DNA of 63,151 nt, taken from an uncultured Ruminococcus sp. (lineage in GTDB: Bacteria; Bacillota; Clostridia; Oscillospirales; Acutalibacteraceae). This document shows, piece by piece, positions 27,368-36,920 of this stretch (within the stretch, counting starts at the first letter, position 1; each line of letters opens with the position of its first letter). Under the pieces are notes generated by a model, which was not told the origin of the DNA, did not search any database, and saw only the letters and a program-made list of their open reading frames with translations. The stretch lies in the NCBI GenBank assembly GCA_902763835.1, contig CACWTQ010000023.1:1-63151 (forward strand). Reading direction: 5' to 3'. Made by a program: the position numbers and the translations under genes.

Positions 27368-27942
27368 AAATAGTACTCCGTTATGGTTAGTTAATTGCAG
27401 TTAATTTTTTGTAATTTTTCAAGATAATTATACAGGTTCGGAAGAACAGGACTTTAACTTAATTGTAAATTTTTTGTTAATAAGATAACCAACTTGGAAA
27501 TAAATTAGGAATTACTGTAATTTTTTCGTTTTTCGGTAGTAAAAAAGCTTTTTGAGTGCTTGAAAAAATTCAGATAAATTTCATTTTTTGTAAATACAAA
27601 ATACATAATAGTCCTGTATATTACCGGAAATAGTATCGAAATACGAACTCAATCTATACAAATTAATTATACTATATAATGTACGAGTATGTCAAATAAA
27701 AATTCGTAATGCGTAATTATTCAGTCTTTGGTATTGGGAAGTTTATGAAATACGCAAAAATATATTTGAATTGTTGAATAATAAAATATAAATAATATAA
27801 TTTGGCTATGTATAAAAAATTGAAGCAAAGATTTTATTGATTATTTTATAACTAAGCATTTGTGAAATAGATTGATTCATAATTACATATTTAATTACGC
27901 ATTGATAAATTTTTTACTTGTAAAAAAATTTGAATTTGTGTA
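27368..27942. other. AT-rich divergent intergenic region
   Basis: No gene. It contains another GTAATGCGTAATTATT copy of the dispersed module (27707-27745) and a reversed AATTACGCATT near 27893. Otherwise nothing recognisable. Confidence 0.5.
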
Positions 27943-27971
27943 TTGCAAAATTTGCTGTATAATGTTATAAT
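27943..27971 (+). promoter_or_regulatory. Promoter of the surface-polymer export genes
   Basis: TTGCAA at 27943 and TATAAT at 27966, spacer 17 bp. It lies about 80 bp before the permease gene. Confidence 0.65.
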
Positions 27972-28049
27972 CAAAACGACTATGAGTACTTTTATTTTTA
28001 ACAAAATAAAAGCTTTTAATTTTAGGAAAGAAGGAAGTGATGGTTACTG

Positions 28050-28853
28050 ATGGGCAGATTTTTGAAGGACTTTAAAAAATTCTTTAATTATGTTGTTTTC
28101 TCATCAAAAGCCGAATTGAAGTCGGAGGTCGCCGACTCGTTCCTGAGCTGGCTGTGGTGGTTTCTTGACCCATTGCTCTATATGCTCGTGTATTCATTCA
28201 TCGCCGTGGTAGTTTTCAAAAGCGGCGTGCAGTACTTTCCCGTGTTTGTTTTTTTGGGACTGAACACGTGGACATTTTTCTCGAAAACCGTTAAGGCAAG
28301 CGTAAAGCTGGTGGCTAATAAGAAAATGATTGTTACTAAGGTGTACATACCAAAGTATATGTTCGTTTTTGAAAAAATCGGTGTTTACGGCTTTAAAATG
28401 GTTGTTTCAAATCTGCTGGTTGTAATTACAATGATAGGCTACAAGGTTCCCGTTTCGTGGAAAGCTCTCTGGGTTATACCGATAACTCTTGTTCTTATTG
28501 TAGTTACGTTTGGATTCAGTACAATAATAATGCACTTCGGTGTTTTTGTGGAGGATTTACTCAATGTTATCACAGTTGTGCTGCAGCTCGGATTTTACCT
28601 TTCGGGTATCTTCTACTCAATTGAATCAATCGGAACTAAAATTGTAGGAAGAGTTCCTGCTCCTTATGACGATTTGCTCGTTAAGCTTAACCCTATGGCA
28701 CTGCTCATTACCGACCTCAGACGTGTGCTTCTTTACAACAGCGACCCCCACTGGGTGATGATGCTTATATGGTTCTTTGCTGGTGTGGTGCTTTCTTTGA
28801 TTGGTACAACTATTATTTATAAATTTGAAAACAGTTATGTAAAGGTGATTTAA
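28050..28853 (+). CDS. ABC-2 type polysaccharide/teichoic acid export permease (Wzm/TagG-like)
   Basis: Membrane subunit of an exporter that moves a lipid-linked glycan or teichoic acid chain across the membrane. At 267 aa it has six hydrophobic segments and ABC-2 family features (FLGLNTWTFFSKTVKASVKLV near residue 70, LQLGFYLSGIFYSIESI near 180). AAGGAAG precedes the ATG. The ATPase gene follows after 3 nt, and TagF-like and Stealth genes come next, so the operon exports a phosphate-containing surface polymer. Confidence 0.9.
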   Translation: MGRFLKDFKKFFNYVVFSSKAELKSEVADSFLSWLWWFLDPLLYMLVYSFIAVVVFKSGVQYFPVFVFLGLNTWTFFSKTVKASVKLVANKKMIVTKVYIPKYMFVFEKIGVYGFKMVVSNLLVVITMIGYKVPVSWKALWVIPITLVLIVVTFGFSTIIMHFGVFVEDLLNVITVVLQLGFYLSGIFYSIESIGTKIVGRVPAPYDDLLVKLNPMALLITDLRRVLLYNSDPHWVMMLIWFFAGVVLSLIGTTIIYKFENSYVKVI

Positions 28854-28856
28854 CTT

Positions 28857-29597
28857 ATGGCAGAGAATACAGAATATGCTATCTCCGTAACCGATGTAAA
28901 AATCAGATACAGAGTTTTTAAAAAGATTTCTTTACTTAAAACAATTCTTGCACCGCATAAGTACAAGAAAACCGAGCTTTTCGAGGCTGTCAAGGGTGTC
29001 ACCTTTAACGTTCCCAAAGGACAAATCCTCGGAATTGTCGGAAAGAACGGCAGCGGTAAATCTACTCTTCTTAAAGCGATTGCAGGAATTTTCTCGCCCG
29101 ATGAGGGAGTTATCGATTTGCACGGTCACTCTGTGTCGCTCCTTTCAATCGGTGTAGGCTTTCAGAATAAATTAAGCGGTCGTGAAAACATTTATCTTTC
29201 GGGAATGCTTCTGGGGTTTAATAAGACACAGATTGACGAGAAGCTTGATGAAATTATAGAGTTCTCCGAACTCGGTGATTTTATCGACCGCCCTGTTAAA
29301 ACCTATTCAAGCGGTATGTACTCAAAGCTTGCTTTTTCTATTACTGCAATACTTGAAACGGAAATTATGCTTATTGACGAGGTACTTTCCGTTGGTGACG
29401 CTAAGTTTAAAAAGAAGAGCTACGAAAAAATGAAAAGTCTTATTACAAACGCAGACAGAACTGTTGTGATTGTTTCTCACAGTTCCGATACTTTGAAACA
29501 GCTTTGCGATACTATTCTCTGGCTTCACGAGGGTAAAGTTAAGATGCAGGGGGCTTGCGACGAGGTTCTTCCGAAGTACGAAGAGTTTATGTCGTAA
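28857..29597 (+). CDS. Polysaccharide/teichoic acid export ATPase (Wzt/TagH-like)
   Basis: ABC ATPase of 246 aa that pairs with the permease before it. Walker A GIVGKNGSGKSTLLK (near residue 59), ABC signature YSSGMYSKLAFS (near 151) and Walker B IMLIDEVLSVGD (near 170). It belongs to the Wzt/TagH group by the conserved EVLSVGD and SSGM forms. It lacks the long C-terminal substrate-binding domain of some Wzt proteins. The next gene starts 14 nt downstream. Confidence 0.92.
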   Translation: MAENTEYAISVTDVKIRYRVFKKISLLKTILAPHKYKKTELFEAVKGVTFNVPKGQILGIVGKNGSGKSTLLKAIAGIFSPDEGVIDLHGHSVSLLSIGVGFQNKLSGRENIYLSGMLLGFNKTQIDEKLDEIIEFSELGDFIDRPVKTYSSGMYSKLAFSITAILETEIMLIDEVLSVGDAKFKKKSYEKMKSLITNADRTVVIVSHSSDTLKQLCDTILWLHEGKVKMQGACDEVLPKYEEFMS

Positions 29598-29611
29598 TCG
29601 GTATATATTGT

Positions 29612-30814
29612 ATGAGCAGGTTTATCGAGAAATTAAAAGGTGTTAAACCTAAAGATATTTTGCATATATTTTTATTTATATTGGCATTACCGGTTTCTTT
29701 GGTGTATAAACACTTTCGCCGTGACTTGTGGCTTGTCTGCGATAACGGAATTGAAGCTGCCGATAACGGATATTGGCTGTTTGAGTATATCCGCCGTGAA
29801 CACCCCGAGCAGGACTGCGTTTATGCGGTTTATAAAACAAGCTCGGACTATGAAAAGGTTAATGCTATAGGCAAGACCGTACGTTACGGAAGCTTTATGC
29901 ACTGGATTTTGTACCTGACGGCAAAGGTGAATATCAGTTCTCAGAAGAGCGGCAAACCGAATTTTGCGGTTTGCTATCTTCTGGAGGTTTACGGAATTAT
30001 TCACAATAACAGAGTGTTTTTACAGCACGGTGTTGTTTTAACCGATATAGAATTTTTATATTACGAAAATACAAAAATGAGTATGTTCGTAACAAGCACG
30101 TACCGTGAATGGGAGTATATTAATGAGCGTTACGGTTACCCCGAAGGTGCGGTGAAACTTCTTGGACTTGCCCGCTTTGACAGGCTTCACGATTTTGAAA
30201 CAGTTCCTAACCAAATTCTTATTATGCCGACATGGCGTGATTGGCTCGGTACTAATGCTCTTTCAAAGAACATCGATAAGGATAAAGAAAATTTTCTCAA
30301 AAGCGATTACTATAAGAATTGGAGTAAAATCATTAAAAGTAAACGGCTTGAAGATATTTGCCGTAAGTACAACTGTACTGTGATGTTCTGTCCGCATAGA
30401 GATACGCAGAGATTCATTGATTGCTTTGAAAGTGAAAATTCGTATCTTACTGTGTGCAGTTACCCTAAATTTAACGTTCAGGAGCTTATGAAAAGCTCGG
30501 CATTTATGGTGACCGATTATTCTAGTGTACAGATTGATTTTGCTTATATGAAAAAACCGCTTGCTTACTTTCATTTTGATTATGAGGAGTTTTCAGAAAA
30601 ACATTATCACAAGGGTTACTTTAACTATGCTAGGGACGGCTTCGGGCCTGTCTTTGAGAGTGATATTGATTTGATGAATTATATTGAAAAGCAGGCGGAA
30701 AAATCGTTTGTAAATGATGATGTTTATTTGCAAAGACATAAAGAGTTTTTTACGCTTTATGATACGGATAATTGTAAACGAAATTATGACGCTATAAAAG
30801 AGAGGTGGAGTTGA
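29612..30814 (+). CDS. CDP-glycerol glycerophosphotransferase family protein (TagB/TagF-like)
   Basis: A 400-aa enzyme expected to transfer glycerol-phosphate (or another polyol phosphate) units to a lipid-linked teichoic-type polymer on the inner face of the membrane. Motifs: FLQHGVVLTDIEF, TSTYREWEYIN, LGLARFDRL, MPTWRDWLG, FCPHRDTQRF and VTDYSSVQIDFAYMKKP, the conserved His/Arg/Asp set of the family. ATG 29612 is chosen; a longer frame overlaps the ATPase gene and would begin inside it. The ribosome site is weak. Its TGA is directly followed by the GTG of the Stealth gene, so the two are coupled. Confidence 0.88.
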   Translation: MSRFIEKLKGVKPKDILHIFLFILALPVSLVYKHFRRDLWLVCDNGIEAADNGYWLFEYIRREHPEQDCVYAVYKTSSDYEKVNAIGKTVRYGSFMHWILYLTAKVNISSQKSGKPNFAVCYLLEVYGIIHNNRVFLQHGVVLTDIEFLYYENTKMSMFVTSTYREWEYINERYGYPEGAVKLLGLARFDRLHDFETVPNQILIMPTWRDWLGTNALSKNIDKDKENFLKSDYYKNWSKIIKSKRLEDICRKYNCTVMFCPHRDTQRFIDCFESENSYLTVCSYPKFNVQELMKSSAFMVTDYSSVQIDFAYMKKPLAYFHFDYEEFSEKHYHKGYFNYARDGFGPVFESDIDLMNYIEKQAEKSFVNDDVYLQRHKEFFTLYDTDNCKRNYDAIKERWS

Positions 30815-31822
30815 GTGAGCGAAAATCAAAAGCCTATAGATTTTGTTATAATCTGGGTGGACGGCAACGACCCGAAGTGGCGAGCCGAAAAGTCAAAATA
30901 TGACGAAAATGTCGGCGGCAACTCTAACAGTGAGGTGCGGTACAGAGATTGGAATAACTTGCAGTACTGGTTCAGAGGAGTGGAGAAATTCGCTCCGTGG
31001 GTCAATAAGATTCATTTCGTGACGTGGGGACATCTTCCGAAATGGCTTGATACATCAAATCCGAAGCTCCATATCGTCAATCATAAGGATTACATTCCCG
31101 AAAAATATCTGCCGACTTTCAGTTCGCATACTATAGAACTCAATATCCATAGGATTAACGGTATTGCAGACCAATTTGTATATTTTAATGACGATATGTT
31201 TATCACTGCCCCGACCAAACCCGAGGACTTTTTCAAGGACGGCAAGCCCTGCGATACGTTCGCACTGGATTGTATTTGTTTCAACAAGGACAGTGCAGGA
31301 TTTTTCAACGGTGCAAACATTACGATTATCAACGAGCATTTTGACAAGGATAAGGCTTGTAAAGAGAATTTCGGCAAGTGGTTCAATCCTAAGAACAGAT
31401 TTAAAAATATTCTCAGAACAATGCTCCTTATGCCGTGGCATTGGTTTCCGGGATTTTACTATCAGCACACACCCAACAGCTTTTTGAAGTCAACGTTTGA
31501 GGAGGTCTGGGATAAGGAGTTTGAGATACTCGATTCCACGTGCCATGACAAGTTTCGTAAAACGGGAAACGTCAATCAGTGGCTAATGAAATACTGGCAG
31601 CTAGCTTCAGGCAATTTTGAAGTAAGACGTGACAGCTTTGCGTTGTGCTATCATCTGAAAGAGTACAATTATAAAGCTCTGCTTAATGATATTCCGTCAC
31701 AAAAGCATAATATGATTTGTATTAATGATACGGCGGAAACACTTGACTTTGAAAATAAAAAACAGGGTGTCATTACTGCGTTTGAAAAGCTTCTGCCGAA
31801 AAAAAGCAAATATGAATTGTAA
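30815..31822 (+). CDS. Stealth-family sugar-phosphate transferase
   Basis: A 335-aa member of the Stealth family (hexose-1-phosphate transferases of capsule and phosphoglycan synthesis, related to GlcNAc-phosphotransferase). Conserved regions are visible: CR1 IDFVIIWVDGNDP at the N-terminus, CR2 RYRDWNNLQYWFRGVEKF ... VTWGHLPKWL, CR3 with QFVYFNDDMFI, and a later PHW-like MLLMPWHWFPGFYYQHTP segment. GTG start abuts the previous stop, with GAGGTGGAG as ribosome site. Together with the TagF-like gene it suggests a polymer with sugar-phosphate links. Confidence 0.9.
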   Translation: MSENQKPIDFVIIWVDGNDPKWRAEKSKYDENVGGNSNSEVRYRDWNNLQYWFRGVEKFAPWVNKIHFVTWGHLPKWLDTSNPKLHIVNHKDYIPEKYLPTFSSHTIELNIHRINGIADQFVYFNDDMFITAPTKPEDFFKDGKPCDTFALDCICFNKDSAGFFNGANITIINEHFDKDKACKENFGKWFNPKNRFKNILRTMLLMPWHWFPGFYYQHTPNSFLKSTFEEVWDKEFEILDSTCHDKFRKTGNVNQWLMKYWQLASGNFEVRRDSFALCYHLKEYNYKALLNDIPSQKHNMICINDTAETLDFENKKQGVITAFEKLLPKKSKYEL

Positions 31823-31878
31823 ATTCATATTTAAATGAAGTGTTGACTTGCGGCAGCATGATGATTGTAAAGATATAT

Positions 31879-31935
31879 GTCCGCAAGGACATACTTCATT
31901 CGCTGAAAAGCGAACTTCATGTGCCGTAGGCAAAC
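31879..31935 (+). repeat. ACTTCAT-linked mini-hairpin repeat
   Basis: A string of tiny perfect hairpins joined by ACTTCAT: GTCC-gcaa-GGAC, TTCGCT-gaaa-AGCGAA, then GTGCC-gta-GGCA. A related string lies at 34740-34857. I know such repeats from many gut Firmicute intergenic regions; function is unknown. Confidence 0.6.
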
Positions 31936-31938
31936 TTA

Positions 31939-32007
31939 GGAACTGTCAGAAAATAACTTGTACATTTATACTTGTCTAAATTGTTCAACTTATTTCCCAA
32001 CAGTTCC
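31939..32007 (-). repeat. MITE family A, copy 5 (short form)
   Basis: 69 bp, flanked by TTA on both sides (31936-31938, 32008-32010). It lies 40 bp before the YfhO gene. Confidence 0.9.
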
Positions 32008-32047
32008 TTAATGTTCACTTAAAATTTACTACAGGGGGGTTAATGTA

Positions 32048-34735
32048 TTGTCGAAAAAGAATAAAAATTATGATTCAATAAATAATATATCTGCTGAAGA
32101 TATTGAAAAAGATACTCCCAATAAAAAAGGCAAGCCTGCAAGAAATCTTGCCAACCTCAAAGCCGAGGGCGAAAAGGATACAAAGCTTTTCTTGCTGCTT
32201 GCCTTTTTCGTGCCGTTTTTGATTATGGGAGTTATGTTTATTCGTGCCGAGGTTTATCCGTTCGGCGACAGGCAGGTTATGTTCTCCGACTGTAAACAGC
32301 AGTATCTTCCGTTTCTGAAAGAGTTTCAGAGAAAGCTTAAAAGCGGCGATTCAATGCTCTACAGCTGGGGTAACGGTCTGGGTACAAATTTTATTGCGAT
32401 GATTGGATATTATATCGCAAGTCCGCTTAATCTGCTCACGCTGATTGTTCCTATGAAATATATCCGTGAAGCAATGGCTGTGTTTATGATGATTAAGGTA
32501 GGCTGTGCAAGCTTGTTTACAGCAATTTTCCTTAAGCACGTGTACAAGAGAAACGATATATCGCTTGTCGCTTTTGGTTGTTGCTATGCTTTCTGTGACT
32601 TCATAACAGGCTACTACTGGGATATTATCTGGCTCGACAGCGTGGCGTTGCTGCCGCTTGTGGCTCTGGGTGTTTACTGTATTATATATGAAAATAAATA
32701 TAAAACTTATGTGATTTCGCTTGCACTTGCTTTTGTATCCAGCTATTATATAGGCTATATGATATGCTTGTTTGTGCTGTTGTGGTTCTTCGTGGTGACC
32801 GCAGCAAAAGCCGACCCGAGAAAGAAATTTAATGTTGTAACGTTTTGTGAAAATTTAATTAAGACTGCGGTATACTCGGTTCTTGCTATTGTTATGACGC
32901 TGCCCGTAACATTGCCGTCGCTTGTGCAGCTGAAATATACTGTCAGCACTGATGATTCTTTCCCCGATAAAATTGAGTTTTATAACAACTTCGCCGAGGT
33001 TGCGGCTAATTTAATCAGCTTTCATCAGCCTACCACAATGGAGGGTTTGCCGAATGTCGGCACAGGCGTGATTTGTGTTATGCTTCTGGCTGTCTTTATT
33101 CGTGCCAAGGATATTCACCGCCGTGAAAAAATTGCATATATATCACTTCTTGTGTTTATGTTTATAAGTCTTAATATCAATGTTCTTGATTATATCTGGC
33201 ACGGCTTCCACTATCCCAATCTTATTCCTTACCGCTTTGCTTTTATTTTCAGCTTTGTGCTTGTGGCAATTGCCTACAGAGCATTTACGGTTTTTGTGGA
33301 GCTTGATAAAAAGGATATTATAGGTATGTGTATTGTTGCTTCGGCGATGATATGTATATCCGTATTCTATCTTGAAAGAAGAGCAATTATCGGAAGTCTT
33401 ATTGTTGCGGGACTTTATCTTGTGTTTATGACTTTGTACGAAATGGAGCTGCTCGACAGACGGCTTCTTACGGGGTTCGTGAGCCTTGCAGTGATTGCCG
33501 AAATGTGTATTCAGTGCAGTATCGGTGTTGAAACTGTGGGAACGACATCTCACAACAATTATCCCGATAAAGAAGAGCAGGTTGAAGAGCTTCTTGAGAT
33601 TGCCAAAAAGGATAATCCGGATGAATTTTACAGAATAGATCAGACAGATTTCTCCACAAAGAATGACGGTATGATTTACGGCTATAACGGTGTGGGTCAG
33701 TTCTCATCAACCTCATATAAAAGCCTTATTAACTTTACAAGTGATTTCGGTATTGTATCAAAACGAAGCAGCTATCAGTATTTACTGACTACTCCGGTTA
33801 CATCAATGCTTTTGAATGTAAAGTATGTTGTTTCGAGAGATGGTTACACCGCAGACGAAAACTCGCTTGAATTATACAAAACGTCAAAAGACGGTTCTGT
33901 AGAAATGTACGAGAATAAGTATTATCTTCCGATTGCATATATGGCTGATAACAAAATAGATGAAGCAAGTCTTGACAATGATTCTGTTTTTGTAACGCAG
34001 AACAGAGTTTTAAAGGCAATTTCGGGAGTTGACTATGATGTTTATGCTTTGCTTGACCCCAGTGCTTTTAATTGTGAAAATATGAACACAAAGAACGAGA
34101 ATGGCGGAATTTATTCCTATAAACTATTCGACGGTTCAAGCAGAGGAGAAATTTCGGTGACATACGAAGCTCCTAAAGACGGTATGCTTTATGCGTGGGC
34201 GAACGTTAAATCAAGCACAGACGTTACTGTTGTAAGTGAAAGAATAAATCATACTTATGATGTTGACGCACAGAGATATATTTTCCCGATAGGCTATTAT
34301 AAAGAGGGAGAAACCGTCGAACTTAGGGTGAGTGCAAGCAATAACAGCAACAATAAAATTGCCGTTGCTTATCTTAATGAAGATATTCTCAATAAGGTGT
34401 ATGAAAGCCTTTCGGACGAAGCTTTGAATGTCACTAAGTATTCAAGCACCGAAATTGAGGGTACTTTAAATGTTAATGAAAACGGAACATTGCTCACATC
34501 AATTCCTTATGAAAAGGGCTGGAGAGTGTATGTTGACGGCAAAAAGACAGATACTAAAGAGGCTTTGGGGGCATTCCTTGCGGCAAACGTAGACAAAGGT
34601 TCTCATAAGATTAAGTTTGTTTATTCACCGGAGGGATTTGTAGCCGGCTGTATTTTAGGTGTAATAGCATTTGTGATTTTTGTATTGCTTTGCGTTTTCG
34701 ATTACAGAAAAGCAAAGAGAAGAAGTGTTGCATAA
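32048..34735 (+). CDS. YfhO family membrane protein (GT-C-like)
   Basis: An 895-aa multi-pass membrane protein. After a charged 50-residue N-terminus comes a TM domain with PFGDRQVMFSDCKQQYLPF, the conserved Asp-containing first loop of YfhO proteins, then about 12 helices. A large extracytoplasmic domain follows (residues about 500-860), and a last helix ends in a basic tail (DYRKAKRRS). YfhO proteins decorate teichoic acids or lipids with sugars from a lipid carrier. TTG start with GGGGGG upstream. The two GtrB-like glycosyltransferases nearby would supply polyprenyl-phosphate sugars. Confidence 0.9.
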   Translation: MSKKNKNYDSINNISAEDIEKDTPNKKGKPARNLANLKAEGEKDTKLFLLLAFFVPFLIMGVMFIRAEVYPFGDRQVMFSDCKQQYLPFLKEFQRKLKSGDSMLYSWGNGLGTNFIAMIGYYIASPLNLLTLIVPMKYIREAMAVFMMIKVGCASLFTAIFLKHVYKRNDISLVAFGCCYAFCDFITGYYWDIIWLDSVALLPLVALGVYCIIYENKYKTYVISLALAFVSSYYIGYMICLFVLLWFFVVTAAKADPRKKFNVVTFCENLIKTAVYSVLAIVMTLPVTLPSLVQLKYTVSTDDSFPDKIEFYNNFAEVAANLISFHQPTTMEGLPNVGTGVICVMLLAVFIRAKDIHRREKIAYISLLVFMFISLNINVLDYIWHGFHYPNLIPYRFAFIFSFVLVAIAYRAFTVFVELDKKDIIGMCIVASAMICISVFYLERRAIIGSLIVAGLYLVFMTLYEMELLDRRLLTGFVSLAVIAEMCIQCSIGVETVGTTSHNNYPDKEEQVEELLEIAKKDNPDEFYRIDQTDFSTKNDGMIYGYNGVGQFSSTSYKSLINFTSDFGIVSKRSSYQYLLTTPVTSMLLNVKYVVSRDGYTADENSLELYKTSKDGSVEMYENKYYLPIAYMADNKIDEASLDNDSVFVTQNRVLKAISGVDYDVYALLDPSAFNCENMNTKNENGGIYSYKLFDGSSRGEISVTYEAPKDGMLYAWANVKSSTDVTVVSERINHTYDVDAQRYIFPIGYYKEGETVELRVSASNNSNNKIAVAYLNEDILNKVYESLSDEALNVTKYSSTEIEGTLNVNENGTLLTSIPYEKGWRVYVDGKKTDTKEALGAFLAANVDKGSHKIKFVYSPEGFVAGCILGVIAFVIFVLLCVFDYRKAKRRSVA

Positions 34736-34739
34736 GCAA

Positions 34740-34857
34740 TATGAAGTGTGTCCTTGCGGACAAATAGCAGTTTAGCAAGCCTGCGGCTTGCATTCATTTA
34801 AAGAAGTTTTTGATATCCATAAAAAGTGCGAAGCACCTTCATTTGCACACTTCATTA
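34740..34857 (+). repeat. ACTTCAT-type mini-hairpin repeat
   Basis: ATGAAGTGTGTCC-ttgc-GGACA, GCAAGC-ctgc-GGCTTGC, GTGC-gaa-GCAC and closing GCACACTTCATT: the reverse-strand version of the string at 31879. The YfhO gene is thus bracketed by two related repeat arrays. Confidence 0.6.
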
Positions 34858-34906
34858 AATTAAAATTTCTTGCAATTTTAATTTTACCATAGGAGGAGGT
34901 AAAAAA

Positions 34907-35839
34907 ATGGATCTTATTTCTGTTGTTGTTCCTTGCTATAACGAGGAGGAATCGCTGCCTGCTTTTTACAAGGAAATTCATAAGATTACTAAGAAAATGG
35001 AAAGTGTGAATTTTGAATTTATTTTTATTGATGACGGCTCAAAAGATAAAACACTTCCAATGTTAAAATATCTTCATAGAAAAGATGAAAGAGTGAGATT
35101 CATTTCTTTCTCCAGAAACTTTGGCAAGGAAGCCGGTATGCTTGCAGGGCTTAAGGCGGCTAAGGGCGACTACGTTGCGATTATGGACGTTGATTTGCAA
35201 GACCCGCCCTCTTTGCTGCCCGAGATGTACCAAACCGTTAAGAGCGGCAAATACGATTGTGTTGCAACCAGACGTACCACAAGAAAAGGAGAACCGCCGA
35301 TACGTTCGTTCTTTGCAAGAATGTTCTATAAAATCATCAACAAAATGAGCGATGCGGATATAGTTGACGGTGCAAGGGATTTTCGGCTTATGCGGAGAAG
35401 AATGGTTGACGCTATTCTTTCAATGCAGGAGTACAACCGTTTTTCAAAAGGCATTTTCGGCTGGGTCGGCTTTAAAACAAAGTGGCTTGAATACGTGAAC
35501 GTTGAGCGTGTTGCCGGAGAAACAAAATGGTCTTTCTGGAAATTGTTCAAGTATTCTATGGAGGGCATTATGGCTTTTTCTACAACTCCGCTTTATCTGT
35601 CGTCAATTTTGGGTTTTGTTGTGTGTTTCATTACATTTGTTCTTGCGTGTTTCTATGCTATAAAGAAAATTTTCTTTGGTGATCCTACAGCCGGATTTCC
35701 TACCTTGATTTGTGTAATAGCTTTTCTGGGCGGTATTCAACTTATAGGAATAGGCGTTGTTGGAATGTATTTGTCTAAAACTTATCTTGAAACAAAAAGG
35801 CGACCCGTTTATATTATCCGAGAAACCGAAGAAGACTAA
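34907..35839 (+). CDS. Polyprenyl-phosphate glycosyltransferase, GT2 (GtrB/DPM-like)
   Basis: A 310-aa GT2 enzyme loading a sugar onto undecaprenyl phosphate at the inner membrane face. N-terminal GT-A domain: VVVPCYNEEESL, FIDDGSKDKT, SFSRNFGKEAGML, DVDLQDPP (metal-binding DxD region). Two C-terminal membrane helices (near residues 230-255 and 265-290) precede a basic tail. AGGAGGAGG precedes the ATG. It probably feeds the YfhO protein upstream with lipid-linked sugar, in a GtrAB-like arrangement without a visible flippase. Confidence 0.93.
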   Translation: MDLISVVVPCYNEEESLPAFYKEIHKITKKMESVNFEFIFIDDGSKDKTLPMLKYLHRKDERVRFISFSRNFGKEAGMLAGLKAAKGDYVAIMDVDLQDPPSLLPEMYQTVKSGKYDCVATRRTTRKGEPPIRSFFARMFYKIINKMSDADIVDGARDFRLMRRRMVDAILSMQEYNRFSKGIFGWVGFKTKWLEYVNVERVAGETKWSFWKLFKYSMEGIMAFSTTPLYLSSILGFVVCFITFVLACFYAIKKIFFGDPTAGFPTLICVIAFLGGIQLIGIGVVGMYLSKTYLETKRRPVYIIRETEED

Positions 35840-35842
35840 TTA

Positions 35843-35884
35843 ATTCGTAATTATTGGTTTTGGGTGGTTGGAAGTTGGTTTGCC
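35843..35884 (+). repeat. AATTCGTAATT / AAGTTGGTTT dispersed repeat
   Basis: The clearest copy: AATTCGTAATTATTGG, then TTTTGGGTGGTTGGAAGTTG and GTTTGCCG. It directly follows the glycosyltransferase stop. Confidence 0.65.
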
Positions 35885-35930
35885 GTAGAAAGTTTTTTGC
35901 TTTACAGTTAAAATAAGATATATTATAATT

Positions 35931-35975
35931 AACCGTCGATTTTAGGCTTTGTGGCTGTCGGCGGTTTTCTTTTTG
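35931..35975 (+). terminator. Terminator after glycosyltransferase
   Basis: AACCGTCGA ... TCGGCGGTT stem, then TTCTTTTT. Confidence 0.75.
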
Positions 35976-36062
35976 TAATTTGAAAAATCTTAAAAAATTT
36001 TTTATATAATTCAAAATTCACCTAAATTTGACATTTTTATAAATTTTATACAAAAAAATTCG

Positions 36063-36105
36063 TTTTTTTTTTTTTTTTTTCAAAAATATTTTTATATGGT
36101 ATAAT
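36063..36105 (+). promoter_or_regulatory. T18 tract and -10 box upstream of zinc-ribbon protein
   Basis: Eighteen consecutive T (36063-36080) end where a -35 element would be, 17-19 bp before TATAAT (36100-36105). A homopolymer of this length is prone to slippage and could change promoter strength, and it is also prone to sequencing error. Confidence 0.45.
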
Positions 36106-36139
36106 AAGAGGGTAAAATTGTAACATTGAGGTGATTATT

Positions 36140-36901
36140 GTGGCAAAATTAAAAGTATGCCAAAAATGCGGCTCTACTATGGATAGCAGTGCTAAAGCTT
36201 GTCCGCAGTGCGGAGCACCGGCAAAGGGCAAAACGGGTTGTATTATCGGCGGTGTTATTGCTGCGGTTATTTTGATTCCTTTAATTGCAAATTCTTCAAA
36301 CAGTGACAGTGATACCAAAACAACCGATACAAGTTCGGCTGTAGTGTCAACCGTTTCTGTTGCTGAAGAAAACAGTACCGTTGCCGAAAGTGTTTCGGAA
36401 GATAAAGCAAGTTCCGAAGCGGCGGAGGAAAATCAAGCACAAGCTAAAGAAGAAAGTAAAGCCGAAAGCAAAGGAGAAGTTAAGGAGGAAAGTAAGGAAG
36501 AGGTTAAAGAGGAAGTTCCAAATAATGTTTACAAGGTAGGAGAAACTCTTGAAACTGGAAAGGTTAAAATAACTTTTCAGAGTGCGGAAGATTATACGAG
36601 CGACAATATGTTTATTGAACCGGACGAGGGCAATAAATATATTCGCGCATATTTTGTTGTGGAAAATACAGGCAATACCGATACTCTGGTATCTTCTTAC
36701 GATTTTGATTGCTATGCGGACGATTCGGCTGCCGATACTCCGTTGCTTACCGATAAGATGTTGTCTTCGACAACTCTTTCACCCGGAAGAAAAGCAGAGG
36801 GTTATGTGTATTATGAAGTTCCGCAGAATGCTCAGAAAATCGAGATTGAGTATGAAACAAGCTATTGGACACAAAAGAAAGTTATTTTTGTTGTAAAATG
36901 A
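36140..36901 (+). CDS. Zinc-ribbon membrane protein with DUF4352-like extracellular domain
   Basis: A 253-aa protein, start GTG 36140 with GAGGTGA before it. Order: N-terminal zinc ribbon (CQKCGS ... CPQCGAP), one membrane helix (GCIIGGVIAAVILIPLIA, residues about 35-53), a Ser/Thr then Glu/Lys-rich stalk (ESKAESKGEVKEESKEE), and a C-terminal beta domain (VYKVGETLETGKVKITF ... ENTGNTDTL ... EGYVYYEVP) of the DUF4352 type. The zinc ribbon is cytoplasmic and the beta domain outside. No enzymatic motif is seen. A terminator follows at 36921. Confidence 0.8.
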   Translation: MAKLKVCQKCGSTMDSSAKACPQCGAPAKGKTGCIIGGVIAAVILIPLIANSSNSDSDTKTTDTSSAVVSTVSVAEENSTVAESVSEDKASSEAAEENQAQAKEESKAESKGEVKEESKEEVKEEVPNNVYKVGETLETGKVKITFQSAEDYTSDNMFIEPDEGNKYIRAYFVVENTGNTDTLVSSYDFDCYADDSAADTPLLTDKMLSSTTLSPGRKAEGYVYYEVPQNAQKIEIEYETSYWTQKKVIFVVK

Positions 36902-36920
36902 TTTTAAATATAAATTATTT

